DNA of 64,000 nucleotides from Kineosporia succinea. GTDB taxonomy: Bacteria > Actinomycetota > Actinomycetes > Actinomycetales > Kineosporiaceae. The notes under the pieces were generated by a model that saw only the letters and a program-made list of their open reading frames with translations, did not search any database and was not told where the DNA came from. The stretch is from positions 4,895,241 to 4,959,240 of the forward strand of contig NZ_JAUSQZ010000001.1 in the NCBI RefSeq assembly GCF_030811555.1, given 5' to 3'. Each line of letters begins with the position of its first letter. The stretch's first letter is position 1. Below are positions 14,859 through 24,142 of the stretch, one piece after another. Both the position numbers and the translations under genes were made by a program.

Positions 14859-15881
14859 ATGGCGCAGAGATGGGCACAAGACACCACCGCGCGGGCGCTC
14901 AAGCCCGTTCTGACCGTGCTCGACCGGCGGATCGAGCGCCTGGCCCGGAAACGGGCCCGGCAGGTTCTCAGCGAGAGCAGCGAGGTGCTCGATCTGCGCA
15001 CCGAGGTGCTGCAGCTGCGCACCGAGCTGGAGAAGATGCGCACCGGCGGCTACGCCGTCGACCTGCTGCTGGGGTCCCAGGGGCGCCGCAGCACCCGGCT
15101 GATCAGCGAGGAACGGTTGCGCACGCTGGCCGCGCAGATCGCCGAGACCACCGGGGCGCCCGACGCCTACGGCCGGGTCGTGCAGGCCTACCGGACGCTC
15201 TTCGAACTCGAGCTGCGGGGTGTCGGGCGGCTCGCGGGGGGCGCGCCCAACATCCTCGGCAAGCTCGCGACCACTCCGCTCCTCGATCCGCCGAACGGTG
15301 AGATCCTCGAGATCGGAACCCTTTTCGGTCTCTTCTCGGGTGGCATGGCCCGGCAGATCAGCCGCGTCGGCCTGAACTACCGGCTCACCATCATCGACCC
15401 CCTCGCCGACGTGCAGCTGCAGGTCAAGGAGCTCAAGGCCGACACCTCCGGCTCGCCGGTCACCGAGACCGTGGTGCGCGAGAACCTGGCCCTGGCCGGT
15501 GTCGACCCGAACCGGATGCGGCTGGTCAAGGGCTTCTCCGAAGACCCCAAGGTGCAGGCCGCCGTCAGCGACCGCGAGTACGGCGTCGTCATCATCGACG
15601 GCGACCACTCGGCCGAGGGGGTCGCGAACGACCTGGTCTTCGCCGAGAAGATCGTCGCCCCGGGTGGGATCGTGGTGCTCGACGACTACGGCGACAAGAA
15701 CTGGCCGGGCGTCGAGCGGGCCACCAAGGCGCACCTGGCGGGCGAGAGCCGGTTCGAGGTCGCGGGGGTCGTCGCCACCAGCGCCTTCCTCCGTGCCCTG
15801 CCCGAACCCGTTCGGGGGCAGCGTATTCCGGTGGCTCGCCAGGCTGATCTGACGCAGCTGGAGCGGCAGAAGCAGCGCTGA
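14859..15881 (+). CDS. class I SAM-dependent methyltransferase (Methyltransf_24-like)
   Basis: The 340-residue protein begins with a 70-residue basic and coiled-coil lead (DRRIERLARKRARQVL, then LDLRTEVLQLRTELEKM), followed by a Rossmann-type methyltransferase domain. The SAM motif I is GEILEIGTLFGLFSGGMARQI near residue 148. YGVVIIDGDHSAEGV near residue 240 and GGIVVLDDYGDKNWPGV near residue 270 are motifs of the family that methylates O-atoms in glycan or natural-product pathways. It has no signal peptide. The start is ATG 14859. A strong hairpin ends the gene, and no partner gene is adjacent, so the substrate is unknown. Confidence 0.85.
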   Translation: MAQRWAQDTTARALKPVLTVLDRRIERLARKRARQVLSESSEVLDLRTEVLQLRTELEKMRTGGYAVDLLLGSQGRRSTRLISEERLRTLAAQIAETTGAPDAYGRVVQAYRTLFELELRGVGRLAGGAPNILGKLATTPLLDPPNGEILEIGTLFGLFSGGMARQISRVGLNYRLTIIDPLADVQLQVKELKADTSGSPVTETVVRENLALAGVDPNRMRLVKGFSEDPKVQAAVSDREYGVVIIDGDHSAEGVANDLVFAEKIVAPGGIVVLDDYGDKNWPGVERATKAHLAGESRFEVAGVVATSAFLRALPEPVRGQRIPVARQADLTQLERQKQR

Positions 15882-15891
15882 GGTCCCTTCA

Positions 15892-15927
15892 ACGGTGGAC
15901 GCCGTGGTCGCCTGCGGCGTCCACCGT
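15892..15927 (+). terminator. hairpin after the methyltransferase gene
   Basis: Arms 15892-15904 and 15915-15927 (ACGGTGGACGCC / GGCGTCCACCGT) pair over 13 bp with a 10-base loop. It starts 11 bases after the stop. No T-run. The GTGGACGC / GCGTCCAC arm resembles other intergenic hairpins in this window. Confidence 0.55.
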
Positions 15928-16243
15928 CAGGTGCCGGGGTGCTCGGCGGCGTGCCGGTGCCCCGACCGGCATCCGTCGTGGCGCGTTCGTTCGCGGCCGC
16001 GGCCGGGTGGTCGAGCAGGGGCCGAAGCCTCGCGTGGGTCATCTGGCCGACACGGGAATGTTCCGTTCGGGGGAATTCGGCGCTATATTCCTGTTTCTGG
16101 ACGCCGTGGGGGGCCACGAGATCCGTCGGAGACAGGTGTGCGCGGGGGAATCGGGCGCGGGGGAACTCGTGTGTCGACGCTGCTGGCTGTCGGAGACGGT
16201 CGCGGCGTCGGACTTTCGAGTCACCGTGAACAAGGAGAGCTGT
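15928..16243 (+). promoter_or_regulatory. upstream region of the small secreted protein with candidate promoter
   Basis: There is no credible ORF of its own. TTCCGT at 16061-16066 and TATATT at 16084-16089 are spaced by 17 bases and form a plausible promoter, which would give a 5' leader of about 145 bases. AAGGAG at 16232-16237 is a good ribosome binding site for the ATG at 16244. Confidence 0.45.
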
Positions 16244-16699
16244 ATGCGTACCCCGAGGATCGCCCAGTCTGCCCGCGTACTGCTCGCCGCCGCAGCGGTT
16301 GTCGCCGCCGCCCTGGTGCCGACCGGAGCCGCGTCAGCCGCCACGCAGGCGCCGATCCGGATGGCCGGCACCACCAATTGCGGCACGATCGTGGGTGGTT
16401 TCGACGCGTACGTGCTGGTCCGCAGCGCGAAGGCCGGCGGGCGGACCATCCAGCTCTACACCGGAAAGATCTTCGACGAGGACCACGCCTACATCAAGAA
16501 CGGCAGTGGCTCCGACCGCGTCTGGATCGACAAGCGCAAGATCGGCTCGGCCACGTGGACCCAGTGCGGTCCGTTCAATGCCGTTCTGAGCAACGAGGTC
16601 TCGAACCACAACGGCTGGCAGACCCGCGCCTGCTTCAACTACAAGAGCGGCAACAGCCGCCCGACCACCTGCACCACCTGGTACAACGGCCACGACTGA
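16244..16699 (+). CDS. small secreted protein, unknown function
   Basis: This 151-residue protein has a clear Sec signal peptide: a basic start MRTPRIAQSAR, a hydrophobic core VLLAAAAVVAAALVP and a likely cut after ASA near residue 31. The mature part (about 120 residues) is rich in Gly, Asn, Thr and aromatic residues, with four cysteines (NCG, QCG, ACF, TCT) that could form two disulfides. The sequence ends CTTWYNGHD. The start at ATG 16244 is supported by AAGGAG six bases before it; a longer frame reading starts at 16007 but lacks a signal at its N-terminus. I recognise no family. A secreted inhibitor, bacteriocin-like protein or wall-associated factor are all possible. Confidence 0.75.
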   Translation: MRTPRIAQSARVLLAAAAVVAAALVPTGAASAATQAPIRMAGTTNCGTIVGGFDAYVLVRSAKAGGRTIQLYTGKIFDEDHAYIKNGSGSDRVWIDKRKIGSATWTQCGPFNAVLSNEVSNHNGWQTRACFNYKSGNSRPTTCTTWYNGHD

Positions 16700-16705
16700 T
16701 CCGTC

Positions 16706-17407
16706 TCAGCCGACCGGGGCGAACAGGATCTCCTCGTCCGCCCCGGTCGTGCGCGCGACGCACGACCCGTCCGGAGCCCAGATGCCCGAGTCTCCGGCCG
16801 AGCGCTGCCCGAGCTGATGCCCGCCGAGGTTGGCCGCGACGGTGAAGAGGCCGTGATCGACTGCGCGGGAGGCCATTCGGCCGGGCAGGTCTTCGCCCTC
16901 GGTGAACAGCACTGACGTCACGTAGATCTCGGCGCCCGCGGTGGCGGCGGCCTCGGCGTGGGCGGGGAACGCGGTGTCGTAGCAGATCGCGAAAGCCACG
17001 TCGTGACCGGCGATCCGGGTGATCAGCGGGCCGTCGCCGGGCTCGGCCACGTCGGACTCCGCGCCGTGCAGATGGGTTTTCGGGGCGAGGAGGTCCGGGG
17101 CGTCGGCCCGCAGCAGGAGCTGGGCGATCAGGCGCCGCGGGCCGTCGTGCACGAACGCGCCGACCGCGACCACGCTGCTGCCGGCGGCCCGCCGGATCGG
17201 GGCCAGCCGGGCATCGCCGGGCCTGAACCACATGCGTTCGTCGGTCGCGATCGCCAGGTCGTAGCCGGTGAGTGACAGCTCGGGGAACAGCACGAGGTCG
17301 GCGCCCCGCGCGACGGCCTGCTCGACCAGTTCCCGGGTGCGCTGCAGATTGGCGTCGAGGTCGCCGTTGTCCGGCACCGACTGCACCACGGCCACGTTCA
17401 TGCTCAT
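16706..17407 (-). CDS. carbon-nitrogen hydrolase (nitrilase superfamily)
   Basis: The protein has about 233 residues from ATG 17407 (MSMNVAVVQSVPDNGDLDANLQ); an upstream ATG at 17428 would add seven residues. The nitrilase catalytic triad is visible: Glu in LFPELSLTGY, Lys in LAPKTHLHG and Cys in FAICYDTAFP. It is slightly shorter than the usual 260-280 residues but covers the fold to the end. Such cytosolic enzymes hydrolyse amides or nitriles, for example omega-amidase or N-carbamoyl substrates. The 3' end lies 7 bases from the convergent stop of the small secreted protein. It is preceded by an imperfect hairpin that separates it from the PHP gene upstream. Confidence 0.88.
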   Translation of the reverse strand: MSMNVAVVQSVPDNGDLDANLQRTRELVEQAVARGADLVLFPELSLTGYDLAIATDERMWFRPGDARLAPIRRAAGSSVVAVGAFVHDGPRRLIAQLLLRADAPDLLAPKTHLHGAESDVAEPGDGPLITRIAGHDVAFAICYDTAFPAHAEAAATAGAEIYVTSVLFTEGEDLPGRMASRAVDHGLFTVAANLGGHQLGQRSAGDSGIWAPDGSCVARTTGADEEILFAPVG

Positions 17408-17426
17408 CCGAAAGATCCCCAACCCC

Positions 17427-17471
17427 ATGATGGACGCGTCGGGGCACCCAAGGTGCCGAAACGTCCACCAT
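17427..17471. terminator. imperfect hairpin between PHP and nitrilase-like genes
   Basis: The inner stem is GGCACC (17443-17448) / GGTGCC (17452-17457) with a 3-base loop. The outer stem is TGGACG (17431-17436) / CGTCCA (17462-17467), extended by a few more pairs to 17427 and 17471. The arm ATGATGGACG...GGGCACCC is similar to that of the 53-bp palindrome at 39562-39614. It probably ends the PHP transcript, and overlaps the leader of the next gene. Confidence 0.5.
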
Positions 17472-17498
17472 TATGGCGGTTCGGCGGCGCGGAGCGGT

Positions 17499-18332
17499 TC
17501 AGCGGCGCCAGAAGTCGAAGGGGTCGCGCCCCGGCCGGAAGCCCGCGGCCTCGACCACGTCGACGGCCAGCTCGAACTGGGCCCCGACGCGGTAGGGCAC
17601 ATGGGCGTCGCTGCCGAACGAGACGGCCTCGCCGCCCTCCTCGTACCACCAGCGCATGAGGTCGACCGACCAGAGCGGGCTGCGGGTGTTGATCTCGAGG
17701 GCCCGGCCGCTGGTGGCGAGCGCGCGGAAGACCGTTCGGTACTCCTCCTCGAACAGCGCCTCGTCGTAGGGGGCGGCGCCGGTGGGCCAGTAGCGGCGGG
17801 GGAAGTCGCAGTGGGCCAGCACCTGGAACACGTCCGAGCCCTTGATCAGGTCGAGCATGCCCTCGAAGTAGCGGCGCATGGTGTCTTCGGGGGCGATGCC
17901 GAGGGCGAACATGCGCTCGGGGGACAGGATGCGGCCCTCGTGCACCACCGAGTGCAGCGAGCCCAGGACGCGCTCGAAGGCGCCCGAGCGGAGCACGGCG
18001 GCGACGCTTCCGGCGAACAGGTGAGGTTCGCCGGTCTCGATACCGGAAAGGATGCGCAGCTGCGGATACTTGTCGCGACACTCGGCGAGCGTGGCGTGGT
18101 AGGCCTCGACGTCGAGAGGCTGGACGCGGTCGCGGTGCACGATGGAGACGTTCTCGCCGGGGGGCAGGTCTTCGTGACCCCAGGCGGTGAAGTCGACGTG
18201 CTCGGTGAACGCGATCGCGGGCAGGCCGATCTCGACGGCTCGCGCGCAGGTGAGTTCCATCGAGCCGTTGCTGCGGGTGTCCCAACTGAACTGGGAGTGC
18301 ACGTGGTTGTCGGGGGGAAGCATCGCCACCAT
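17499..18332 (-). CDS. PHP-domain phosphoesterase (histidinol-phosphatase-like)
   Basis: This 277-residue protein has the metal-binding motifs of the PHP fold: DNHVHSQFSWD near residue 8, FTEHVDF near 42, a GIETGEP glutamate near 105, LGSLHSV near 131, LAHCDFPRRYWP near 180 and a late FGSDAHVP. These bind two or three metal ions and hydrolyse phosphate monoesters, as in HisK-type histidinol phosphatases. It starts at ATG 18332 (MVAMLPPDNHVHSQ) or three codons later. No other histidine-biosynthesis gene is nearby, so the physiological substrate is uncertain. The fold assignment is firm; the exact reaction is not. Confidence 0.85.
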   Translation of the reverse strand: MVAMLPPDNHVHSQFSWDTRSNGSMELTCARAVEIGLPAIAFTEHVDFTAWGHEDLPPGENVSIVHRDRVQPLDVEAYHATLAECRDKYPQLRILSGIETGEPHLFAGSVAAVLRSGAFERVLGSLHSVVHEGRILSPERMFALGIAPEDTMRRYFEGMLDLIKGSDVFQVLAHCDFPRRYWPTGAAPYDEALFEEEYRTVFRALATSGRALEINTRSPLWSVDLMRWWYEEGGEAVSFGSDAHVPYRVGAQFELAVDVVEAAGFRPGRDPFDFWRR

Positions 18333-18441
18333 TGTCTCATCGCTCGGTCATGACGTGAGCTTGACCGTCTCTTCCCTCTCGCTGAACTTCCGGCGAATAC
18401 GTTCGCCAGCACCTGACGTACGCAAGAGAGCGAGCCCCACC

Positions 18442-19623
18442 GTGTCGAGTCCCACACCCTCCTGGTTCCGCACCCGCCGCGGCCGGGCCCTGCTGGCCGC
18501 GGGCCTCGGTGGTCTGGTGGTGGTGCCGGTGGCCGTCAACTCGCTCTCGCCCGCGGGGGCGGCGAACCCGGTCTCGGCGGCCGGCATCAAGATCTCGGTG
18601 GCGGGCCCGGCCACGGTCACGGCCTCCGCGGCGTACACGGTCACGGTCACCGGCGACTCCCGGGTGTGCGGCGTGATGGAGGGCACGACCAACCAGATCG
18701 ACAAGAAGAAGCCCTACAGGCTGACCTTCTCGCCGCAGAACCTGAAGGCGGGCACGAACAAGCTCTCGATCGCCGCCATCGGGTGCTCGGACACCAACAG
18801 CTTCCCGGTCTACGGCACGGCGACCAAGACCCTGACGGTGCCGGTGCACGTCGGGGAGTACAGCCGCTGGGTCGCCCCGGCCTCCTCCGACGCCGGGCAG
18901 CGCAAGGTGCGGCTCAAGGTCTCGACGGCGAAGTCCGGGGTCAGCGCGAAACTGCTGCGGGGGACCACGACGGTGAAGTCGCTGGGCCGTAAGACCGGCA
19001 AGAGCGCCACCTACTCGGTCAGCCCGAAGGGCCTGAAGGCGGGCACCTACACGCTGGCGGTGACCTCGGGCGGCAAGACGGTCAAGCTGCGCACCACGAT
19101 CACCAACGGCTGGGCCCCGATGCTCTCGCCGTTCCCGCGCTGCAACACGCTCACCTGGAACTACGACGCCAAGGGCGAACCGGCCCGGGCCGCCGGCATC
19201 GAGAAGGACCTGCGGGGTGCGTTCAGCCGGGTCGCCACGGTGACCGGGCTGAAGTTCAAGCAGGTCAAGAGCGGCGGCACGATCGAGGTCAACTGGGGCG
19301 GGTCCGACCGGTTCCCCGACGGGGGCAGTGACGCGGCCGGTGTCGGCGGCTCCACGGTCAGCGGTGGCCGCGCGATCTCCGGCGCCCTGACGCTGAACTC
19401 GGCCTCGACCTGGGTGGGCATGCCCGGCTTCGGGCACGACGCCGGCAACTTCCCGGCCCGCGGTGGCCTGATCCTGCACGAGCTCGGGCACGTCCTGGGC
19501 CTGAACCACGTGACGAACAAGAAGGCCCTGATGTACCCGGTCTCCAGCAACGGCTCACCCTCGACGCTCACGGCCTACGAGAAGTCCGGCCTGAAGCTCC
19601 TCTACCCGGCGGCCAGCTGCTGA
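18442..19623 (+). CDS. secreted matrixin-like zinc metalloprotease, copy 1
   Basis: This 393-residue exported protein starts at GTG 18442 (VSSPTPSWFRTRRGRALLAAG), with a twin-arginine-like RTRRGR before a hydrophobic stretch GLGGLVVVPVAV. The middle part is beta-rich with conserved cysteines (RVCGVM, IGCSDT, PRCNTLTW). The C-terminal catalytic domain has the zinc motif HELGHVLGLNH (His346, Glu347, His350, His356) followed by a Met-turn, ALMYPVS. This is a metzincin of matrixin type. The upstream AAGAGAGCGAG is also found before copy 2, supporting the start. It probably degrades extracellular protein. The end is followed by a repeat-rich gap. Confidence 0.87.
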   Translation: MSSPTPSWFRTRRGRALLAAGLGGLVVVPVAVNSLSPAGAANPVSAAGIKISVAGPATVTASAAYTVTVTGDSRVCGVMEGTTNQIDKKKPYRLTFSPQNLKAGTNKLSIAAIGCSDTNSFPVYGTATKTLTVPVHVGEYSRWVAPASSDAGQRKVRLKVSTAKSGVSAKLLRGTTTVKSLGRKTGKSATYSVSPKGLKAGTYTLAVTSGGKTVKLRTTITNGWAPMLSPFPRCNTLTWNYDAKGEPARAAGIEKDLRGAFSRVATVTGLKFKQVKSGGTIEVNWGGSDRFPDGGSDAAGVGGSTVSGGRAISGALTLNSASTWVGMPGFGHDAGNFPARGGLILHELGHVLGLNHVTNKKALMYPVSSNGSPSTLTAYEKSGLKLLYPAASC

Positions 19624-19700
19624 GAACCCCTGCGCCGCCTGCCCCTCCGCTGAGGCCCTGACCGCTGACCGCTGGCTGAACGCCCGCCCAGTGAGACTTC

Positions 19701-19850
19701 GGCCGGAGCTGGCCGGAGCTGGCCGGAGCTGGCCGGGGCTGGCCGGGGCTGGCCGGGGCTGGCCGGGGCTGGCCGGGGCTGGCCGGGGCTGGCCGGGGCT
19801 GGCCGGGGCTGGCCGGGGCTGGCCGGGGCTGGCCGGGGCTGGCCGGGGCT
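19701..19850. repeat. 15 perfect-length tandem copies of a 10-bp unit
   Basis: Fifteen units of GGCCGGRGCT in exact register: three with A at the variable base, then twelve identical GGCCGGGGCT. Each unit contains the GGCC dyad. It is intergenic and not flanked by anything CRISPR-like. Such arrays expand and contract by slippage. Confidence 0.95.
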
Positions 19851-19923
19851 GCCGCGAGCCCTCCGAAACCTCTGGTGCGGGACGGGGCCGGGTGACCACC
19901 ACGTCCATCATGGGCGCCAAACC

Positions 19924-19967
19924 CGTTGTGCTGCTTTCGATTATCGATAATCGAAAGCAGCACAACG
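19924..19967. repeat. 44-bp perfect palindrome, copy 2 of the repeated element
   Basis: Perfect symmetry over 22 bp on each side, centred between 19945 and 19946. It contains the same 30-bp core as 8741-8776 (inner part TTCGATTATCGATAATCGAA). The arms then differ: CGTTGTG / CACAACG here, GCG / CGC in copy 1, each still self-complementary. A short left flank, GTCCATCATGGGCGCCAA, is related to GTCCCTCATTGTGG...GGCGGCCAA upstream of copy 1. Confidence 0.88.
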
Positions 19968-20303
19968 TCGTTGGCGGGACGGGTGGCGCCCCTGTCTCCG
20001 TGGCCACCGGTACGGGATGTGCACCGGGGGCAGATGGGTGTCGAGGGGGAGTCGGCGCCTTGAGGACGGTGGGGTCTGCTGAGACAGGGAGGGGTGTCGG
20101 GACGGGTCGGTCGGGGCGGGCGGGATCGGGTCGGTGGGGTTGAGGTTGGGTCGGGGCGAGTGGAGCGTTGGGACTGAGGGACTGAGGGACTGAGGGACTG
20201 AGGGGCTTCGGGGCTGGGGTGGCCGGGCGGACCTGGGCGGCTGGCGGGGCTGGGCGGCTACCCGTACGGGCGGCGAGCGGCGGCGGGGCGTCTAATAGCT
20301 GGC

Positions 20304-21161
20304 GTGGAAACTGCTGAGACGGCGGGCTTCGACGCCCTGGTCGACCTGGTCGGTGACGGCGGTGTCGTGATCCTGAGCGGGGCGGGGATCTCGACCGACT
20401 CGGGGATCCCGGACTACCGGGGGCCGTCCGGGGCGGCCCTGCGCCGGCACGCCCCGATGACCTATCAGACGTTCATGGGCGACGCGGCGGCTCGACACCG
20501 CTACTGGGCCCGCAGCTATCTGGGCTGGCGTCACATGACCGGTGCGCGGCCGAACTCGGGCCACCGGGCGGTCGCTTCGCTGCAGCGGCAGGGGCTGCTC
20601 GAAGGGGTCATCACCCAGAACGTCGACGGGCTGCACCAGGCCGCCGGCGCGACCGGCGTCATCGAGCTGCACGGCGGGCTCGACCGCGCGTTGTGCCTGA
20701 ACTGCGGCGCGGCGATCTCGCGGGCCGACCTCGACCGAGACCTGCATGCCGTCAATCCCGACTTCACCGCGCACGCGGAGCAGGTCAACCCGGACGGCGA
20801 CGCCGAACTGCCCGAGGAGGAGCTCGACGCCTTCACGATGGTGCCGTGCGAGGTCTGCGGTGACGGGCCGCTCAAGCCCGACGTGGTGTTCTTCGGGGAG
20901 ACCGTTCCTCGTCCGCGCGTGGACACGTGCTTCGAGCTGGTGAACCGCGCCGGGTCGTTGCTGATCCTGGGTTCATCACTGAAAGTCATGTCCGGATTCA
21001 GGTTCGTGTTGCACGCGAGAAAGCTGGGCATTCCCGTGGCCATCGTGAACCAGGGGGAGACTCGGGGCGATACGCACTGCAACATCCGGGTTGATGCCCC
21101 TTTGGGGGTCGTGCTGCCCGCGCTCGCTGACTCTCTGACCGCAAAGTGCGTGATCAACTAG
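20304..21161 (+). CDS. NAD-dependent protein deacylase, Sir2 family
   Basis: This 285-residue sirtuin starts at GTG 20304. The NAD-binding motifs are VVILSGAGISTDSGIPDYRG (residues about 22-41) and ITQNVDGLHQAAG; the catalytic histidine is in IELHGGLD. A zinc-ribbon is formed by two CxxC pairs (CLNC and CEVC), and GSSLKVMSGF and IVNQGET complete the NAD pocket. It would remove acetyl or longer acyl groups from lysines in the cytosol, using NAD. It is flanked by two metalloprotease genes that share no known pathway. A promoter-like TAATAG is close to the start codon. The substrate is unknown. Confidence 0.93.
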   Translation: METAETAGFDALVDLVGDGGVVILSGAGISTDSGIPDYRGPSGAALRRHAPMTYQTFMGDAAARHRYWARSYLGWRHMTGARPNSGHRAVASLQRQGLLEGVITQNVDGLHQAAGATGVIELHGGLDRALCLNCGAAISRADLDRDLHAVNPDFTAHAEQVNPDGDAELPEEELDAFTMVPCEVCGDGPLKPDVVFFGETVPRPRVDTCFELVNRAGSLLILGSSLKVMSGFRFVLHARKLGIPVAIVNQGETRGDTHCNIRVDAPLGVVLPALADSLTAKCVIN

Positions 21162-21309
21162 CCTGATCGGGCACTTCTCGCTCCGCCGAGCGGGTAGGTT
21201 GACCTCCGCCGACCGGTTGACAGTCGGTACACAGCCTCACCAACCCGTAGCCGCCGAACGACGGGCTCGCAGCACACCGTCGCGCCGCTGAAGAGAGCGA
21301 GAGTCGCAA

Positions 21310-22578
21310 TTGCCGAGCACCGTCCCTGACTCAAGACGTTCACGCTCCGTCAAGCCCAGGCTGCTGGGCATCGGAGGTCTTCTCGTCGCCGTGGTCGTGG
21401 CGTCGATGGCTCCCGCCGGGGCCGCCGAGCACACCGTCACCGCCGCACCGTCCGACGAGTCCGACGCGCTCGGCACGATCACCCCGAACGGCGTGTTCAA
21501 GCCGGCCTCGGGTTACGGCGCGTCCGACTACGAGGCGGCCGCCGTGAAGGTCACGGTCTCCGGGCCCTCGACGATGACGAAGAACGCGACGTACAACGTC
21601 AAGGTCACCGGCTCGAGCAAGGTCTGCGGGATCATCGAGCAGTCGGTGCCGCGCCAGGACATGAAGAGGCCCTACACGATCCCGGTCACGCTGTCCGACC
21701 TCAAGGCGGGCTCGAGCCGCCTGAAGGTCTACGCGGTGGGCTGTTCCAAGACCGACAGCTACCCGGTCTACGGCATCGGCTACAAGACGATCAGCCAGCC
21801 CGTGCACATCGGCAAGGTCACGCGCTGGGTCGCCCCGGCCTCCGAGAAGGCCTCCGACCGCAAGCTCACCGTCTCGGTGACCACGGCGAAGACCGGCGTC
21901 ACCGCGCGCCTGGTCAAGGGCACGAAGACGGTGCGGACGCTCGGCACCAGGAAGGCGAGGAAGGCCACCTTCACCTGGGCCCCCGGCAAGACCCGTCCCG
22001 GCGGCTACGCGGTCACGGTCACCTCGGGCGGCACGACGGTGCGCGTGCCCACCGGGATCGCCGACAACTGGGCGCCGATGAACCCGCCCTTCGCCCGCTG
22101 CAAGACGCTCACCTGGTCGTACAACGCCGCGAACGAGCCGGCGCGGGCCAAGAACATGGCGGTCGACATCAAGTCCGGGTTCAACCGGATCACCAGCGCC
22201 ACCGGCATCCGGTTCAAGCGCGTCGCCAAGGGCGGCACCATCAGCCTCACCTGGGCCGGCAAGAAGCACTTCCCCGACGGTGAGACCGACGCCGACGGCC
22301 TGGGCGGCTCCAGCGGCAACGGCGTCGTCGCCACCAAGGGCACGGTCTGGTTCAACACCGCCTCCCGCTGGGTCGGTGACCCGGGCTACGGCCGTTACGA
22401 CGGCGTCCCCGGCCGCGGCGCCCTCATCGTGCACGAGGTGGCGCACTCGCTCGGCCTCGGTCACGTCACCACCACGTCGGCGCTGATGTACCCGGTCTCC
22501 GGGGTCGGCTCGCCGACCAGTCTCACCCGCTACGAGATTGCCGGCCTGAACTCGCTGTACAACGCGAAATCCTGCTGA
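21310..22578 (+). CDS. secreted matrixin-like zinc metalloprotease, copy 2
   Basis: This 422-residue paralogue of the gene at 18442 starts at TTG 21310 (LPSTVPDSRRSRSVKPRLLG). The AAGAGAGCGAG upstream, shared with copy 1, supports this start. A signal region (LLGIGGLLVAVVVASMAPAGAAE) precedes a beta-rich domain with the same cysteines as copy 1 (KVCGII, VGCSKT, ARCKTLTW, KSC). The zinc motif is HEVAHSLGLGH (His375, Glu376, His379, His385), and the Met-turn is ALMYPVS. A long lower-similarity insertion follows the signal. It is exported and probably degrades extracellular protein. A strong hairpin ends the gene. Confidence 0.86.
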   Translation: MPSTVPDSRRSRSVKPRLLGIGGLLVAVVVASMAPAGAAEHTVTAAPSDESDALGTITPNGVFKPASGYGASDYEAAAVKVTVSGPSTMTKNATYNVKVTGSSKVCGIIEQSVPRQDMKRPYTIPVTLSDLKAGSSRLKVYAVGCSKTDSYPVYGIGYKTISQPVHIGKVTRWVAPASEKASDRKLTVSVTTAKTGVTARLVKGTKTVRTLGTRKARKATFTWAPGKTRPGGYAVTVTSGGTTVRVPTGIADNWAPMNPPFARCKTLTWSYNAANEPARAKNMAVDIKSGFNRITSATGIRFKRVAKGGTISLTWAGKKHFPDGETDADGLGGSSGNGVVATKGTVWFNTASRWVGDPGYGRYDGVPGRGALIVHEVAHSLGLGHVTTTSALMYPVSGVGSPTSLTRYEIAGLNSLYNAKSC

Positions 22579-22606
22579 TCGGGTCCAATTCAGGCGAAGA
22601 ATTTCG

Positions 22607-24076
<1,470 letters not shown>

Positions 24077-24091
24077 CCCGACCGCAAACCG

Positions 24092-24133
24092 CACGATGAG
24101 GGACGCCGGTGCGAACCGGCGTCCCTCATCGTG
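24092..24133. terminator. bidirectional hairpin between argG and rtcB
   Basis: Arms 24092-24110 and 24115-24133 pair perfectly over 19 bp (starting CACGATGAGGGACGCC) around GCGA, a GNRA-type tetraloop. It lies between two convergent stops (24076 and 24143). T-rich sequence follows on the plus strand. It shares the GATGAGGGACG arm with other intergenic palindromes here. Confidence 0.75.
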
Positions 24134-24142
24134 GGTTTGGTG

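Larger units (their letters stand above)
19624..20303. other. 680-bp repeat-rich gap between metalloprotease copy 1 and the sirtuin gene
   Basis: The gap contains a 15-copy, 10-bp tandem array, a 44-bp perfect palindrome and a short array of GGACTGAG (four copies, 20171-20202), all within G-rich DNA. Open frames here are made of repeat translation and are not credible genes. A TAATAG at 20293-20298, six bases before the sirtuin GTG, may be its -10. Confidence 0.6.

Noticed and set aside
19701-19850. possible CRISPR array
   Set aside because: The units are 10 bp and contiguous, with no spacers; no cas genes are present. It is a simple tandem repeat.
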